Shown here piece after piece: positions 63,147-64,000 of a DNA stretch of 64,000 nucleotides. The notes under the pieces are model-generated. The model ran no database searches. It saw nothing but the letters and a program-made list of their open reading frames with translations, and had not been told where the DNA came from. This stretch comes from Chryseobacterium indicum (GTDB lineage Bacteria > Bacteroidota > Bacteroidia > Flavobacteriales > Weeksellaceae): the NCBI RefSeq assembly GCF_021504595.1, contig NZ_JACSGT010000001.1, forward strand, positions 2,976,001 to 3,040,000, in the 5' to 3' direction. A program made the position numbers and the translations under genes. Each line of letters begins with the position of its first letter. Position 1 is the stretch's first letter.

Positions 63147-64000
63147 ATGAATAACCCAGTAATAGTAAATACACCGTTTATTATTGATCTTAATGAAATA
63201 AGCCCAAATGATTTTGTTGATTATTATTTGAGAAATAAAGAAAGTTTTGAAAACGATATTTTGAAACAGGGTGCCATAAAATTTAAAGGGATAGATATTG
63301 ATTCTCTTGAGACCTTTCAGCACATTGTAGATTCTATATCACAAAAATTTTTAAATTATATAGACGGAAACTCTCCACGAACTAAACTGACAGATCACGT
63401 ATATACATCCACAGAATATGATCAAACTCAGAAGATTACAATGCATAATGAGCTTTCATATTCAGCAAAATGGCCTAATAAATTATTCTTTAGCTGTTTA
63501 CAGGTTCCTGAAACAGGAGGGGAAACCCTTCTGGCCGACAGCAGAGAAATACTTAATGCAATGCCGGAAGAGATAAAATCAGAAGTTGAAGCCAAGGGAA
63601 TTATTTACATAAGAAACTTACATGGTGGAGATTTCGGCTTCGGAACATCATGGATAGATACTTTTGAAACAAATGACAAAAATAAAGTTGAAGAATATTG
63701 CAATGCATACAATATCAAATTTCAATGGACGGAGAACAATAGCCTGAGATTAGAACAGTTCAGTAAAGGAATTATAGAACACAGAATTACAGGTGAGAAA
63801 CTATGGTTCAATCAGATTGATCAGTTTCACCCCTGTCATTTAGGAGAAGATCTTTTCGAGTCTATGAAACTTCTTTATGATTCTCCGGAAAACTTTCCGC
63901 ATTATGTAAAATTTGGAGATGGCTCTGAAATAAGTGAAGCCATGGTAAAAGAAATCATTAAGACTATTGAAATGGTGACCGTTTTTCCGGAATGGTCTAA
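63147..64000 (+). CDS. TauD/SyrP-like Fe(II)/2-oxoglutarate hydroxylase (3' truncated)
   Basis: The frame is open from ATG 63147 to the window end (284 codons seen), 24 bp after the hydrolase gene. H100-x-E102 (HNE) matches the iron-binding motif of the first hydroxylase, and the context (HNELSYSAKWPNKLFFSC, then GGETLLADSR) is the SyrP-like pattern. The distal His lies beyond the window. It is a diverged paralogue of the protein at 14354, not a recent duplicate, so it probably hydroxylates a different residue or at a different stage. It shows that the operon continues downstream. Confidence 0.85.
   Translation, partial: MNNPVIVNTPFIIDLNEISPNDFVDYYLRNKESFENDILKQGAIKFKGIDIDSLETFQHIVDSISQKFLNYIDGNSPRTKLTDHVYTSTEYDQTQKITMHNELSYSAKWPNKLFFSCLQVPETGGETLLADSREILNAMPEEIKSEVEAKGIIYIRNLHGGDFGFGTSWIDTFETNDKNKVEEYCNAYNIKFQWTENNSLRLEQFSKGIIEHRITGEKLWFNQIDQFHPCHLGEDLFESMKLLYDSPENFPHYVKFGDGSEISEAMVKEIIKTIEMVTVFPEWS

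Noticed and set aside
1..64000. CRISPR array, rRNA or tRNA genes
   Set aside because: No regularly spaced short repeats and no rRNA or tRNA patterns were seen.

Overview
The window looks like an AT-rich Bacteroidota chromosome, most likely Flavobacteriia and close to Chryseobacterium. The evidence is a type IX secretion C-terminal sorting domain, an OMP_b-brl_3-type outer-membrane receptor, TAnnTTTG-like promoter elements, few Shine-Dalgarno sites and AGA-rich codon use. No database was searched. All family calls come from motifs read in the sequence.

Layout. (1) 1-1836 is the 3' part of a secreted kelch/DUF7619-like protein with a type IX sorting tail, followed by a strong terminator. (2) 1837-5423 is a small accessory locus. 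It holds a decayed transposase tail, a ThiF/MoeB-like E1 enzyme, a LuxR-type regulator on the minus strand, a GNAT protein resembling autoinducer or N-acyl amino acid synthases, and an overlapping small gene resembling NHLP (nitrile-hydratase-like leader) peptides. A palindromic motif, ACTACAC-TTTT-GTGTAGT, lies upstream of both the E1 gene and the GNAT gene. In front of the GNAT gene it is the centre of a perfect 26-bp hairpin. (3) 5424-7643 is an outer-membrane receptor. (4) 7862-64000, all on the plus strand, is a very large NRPS/PKS assembly line that runs off the window.

Assembly line read in gene order: FAAL-ACP-C-A(Asn)-T-E; hydroxylase; C-A(Asn)-T-E-C-A(?)-T; KS-AT-KR-ACP-C-A(?)-T-E-C; A(Asn)-T-C-A(Gly, with an embedded luciferase-like monooxygenase)-T; KS-AT-KR-ACP-C-A(Asn)-T-C; asparagine synthetase; A(?)-T-C; partial C-A(Ser)-T-C-C*(degenerate)-A(?)-T; S12 serine hydrolase lipoprotein; second hydroxylase (cut off). 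If colinear, the product is a lipopeptide starting fatty acyl-D-Asn-D-Asn, with ten amino acids in the window (four Asn, one Gly, one Ser, four unassigned) and two reduced malonate extensions. Asparagine synthetase can supply Asn, and the two Fe/2-oxoglutarate hydroxylases probably beta-hydroxylate residues. No thioesterase, MbtH protein or exporter is in the window, so the cluster continues downstream.

Most notable points. The fatty acyl-D-Asn start plus an exported S12 hydrolase is the genetic pattern of prodrug activation (ClbP/XcnG/ZmaM), not previously linked here to Bacteroidota as far as I can say. Between the third and fourth synthetase genes, a 225-bp copy of the hairpin/promoter/GNAT-start region sits between about 530-bp direct repeats. 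In that copy the hairpin differs by three changes on each arm, all of them pair-preserving. This may have placed a LuxR-locus promoter inside the assembly-line operon.
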